Assembly: GCA_030632545.1 (NCBI GenBank)
Contig: DAOVUO010000201.1
Span: 1-5,707, forward strand
Length of the DNA: 5,707 nucleotides
Source of the DNA: Bacteroidales bacterium
GTDB lineage: Bacteria > Bacteroidota > Bacteroidia > Bacteroidales > DYOH01
Direction of reading: 5' to 3'
Shown: piece after piece, positions 5,158 through 5,707 of the stretch
Layout of the letters: every line of letters begins with the position of its first letter
Position numbering within the stretch: position 1 is the stretch's first letter
Notes under the pieces: generated by a model
What the model was told of the DNA's origin: nothing
What the model saw: only the letters and a program-made list of their open reading frames with translations
Database searches by the model: none
Program-made: the position numbers and the translations under genes

Positions 5158-5707
5158 CTACAAATTCAATAATTCAATAATTTCACGATTGACTTTCCAT
5201 TCAGTTGCCCAATAAACTAATGTATTTTCGTCGTATTTTATTGTTTTATCAGCACCATTATCCAAAAGGAGTTTAACCATTACTAGATTATCGTCATATA
5301 TAGCATTTAGCAAACTTGTTTGACCATCATTATTTGCAACATTAACATCTGCTCCGCTCTCTATAAGCAGTTTTGCCAAATCATAATTTTTAGAATCAGT
5401 TGCAAGCAGTAAACAAGTTTCACCTTCTTTATCGGCAACATTAATATCTACACCATGTTCGATAAGAGTCCTAACCGATATCAAACTCCATCTGTTTACA
5501 GCTTCTAATACAATCGTTCTTCCTCTTCTTTCATCATAAATCGCATTTACATCAGCACCTTTTTTTATCAAATACTCAATCATAGTCTTATCCTTAATCT
5601 CAACAGCAGCAAATAAAGGCGAATAATCGCCCTTTGCATTTACATTTAATCCCAAATCTATAAAGTAATCTATTAAAACAGTGTTTTTTGCGTAAACAGA
5701 AGCTATT
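5158..5707 (-). CDS. Ankyrin-repeat protein, C-terminal part (5' end outside window)
   Basis: The reading frame is open to the right edge, so this is the C-terminal 182 residues of a longer protein. The first in-frame candidate start visible, a TTG at 5655, falls inside a repeat (reading IDYFIDLGLNVNA across it) and is not the true start. About five ankyrin repeats of 33-34 residues can be followed, with hallmarks such as EYLIKKGADVNA, RTLIEHGVDINVAD, AKLLIESGADVNVAN and VKLLLDNGADKT. A degenerate cap ends in REIIELLNL. Ankyrin repeats stack into a protein-binding surface; the partner and cellular role cannot be told from this part. No catalytic domain is visible, and a signal peptide or other domain could lie in the missing N-terminus. 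It ends with TAG, 402 bp upstream of the next gene, and is probably a separate transcription unit. Confidence 0.93.
   Translation of the reverse strand, partial: IASVYAKNTVLIDYFIDLGLNVNAKGDYSPLFAAVEIKDKTMIEYLIKKGADVNAIYDERRGRTIVLEAVNRWSLISVRTLIEHGVDINVADKEGETCLLLATDSKNYDLAKLLIESGADVNVANNDGQTSLLNAIYDDNLVMVKLLLDNGADKTIKYDENTLVYWATEWKVNREIIELLNL

Overview
The window is AT-rich DNA, most likely from a member of the Bacteroidota. The pointers are low GC, few Shine-Dalgarno sites, and a promoter matching the Bacteroidota pattern TTTG-N19-TAnnTTTG next to the CRISPR array. The assignment is an inference. Every gene I can support lies on the minus strand, so the region reads from right to left.

Layout in the direction of transcription. 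An ankyrin-repeat gene (5158-5707) runs in from beyond the right edge. A 402-bp gene-free stretch (4756-5157) with several inverted repeats follows. Next are two closely spaced genes of unknown function: an alpha-helical 465-residue protein (3358-4755) and, 22 bp later, a 337-residue coiled-coil protein (2322-3335). A 240-bp spacer with a GC-rich palindromic element precedes cas4 (1578-2081), cas1 (570-1574) and cas2 (290-553). After cas2 come a leader of about 220 bp and the leader end of a CRISPR array, which leaves the window on the left (1-70).

The best understood part is the CRISPR adaptation module. Cas1 and Cas2 form the spacer integrase, Cas4 is the Fe-S nuclease that trims prespacers, and new spacers enter between the leader and the first repeat (41-70). 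The catalytic residues of Cas1 and Cas4 and the conserved N-terminal Asp of Cas2 are present. Repeat type and gene order suggest type I-B. No interference genes (cas3, cas5, cas6, cas7, cas8) are visible. The genes upstream of cas4 are not recognisable cas genes, so the effector is either beyond the array, elsewhere in the genome, or missing.

The points most worth a second look are: the adaptation module without an adjacent effector; the array promoter whose -33 box sits in the loop of a 16-bp inverted repeat; cas4 and cas1 lying in the same frame, separated only by TGA AGT; the unknown helical plus coiled-coil gene pair; and the dyad-rich 402-bp gap upstream of that pair. I do not see proof of a wholly new system.
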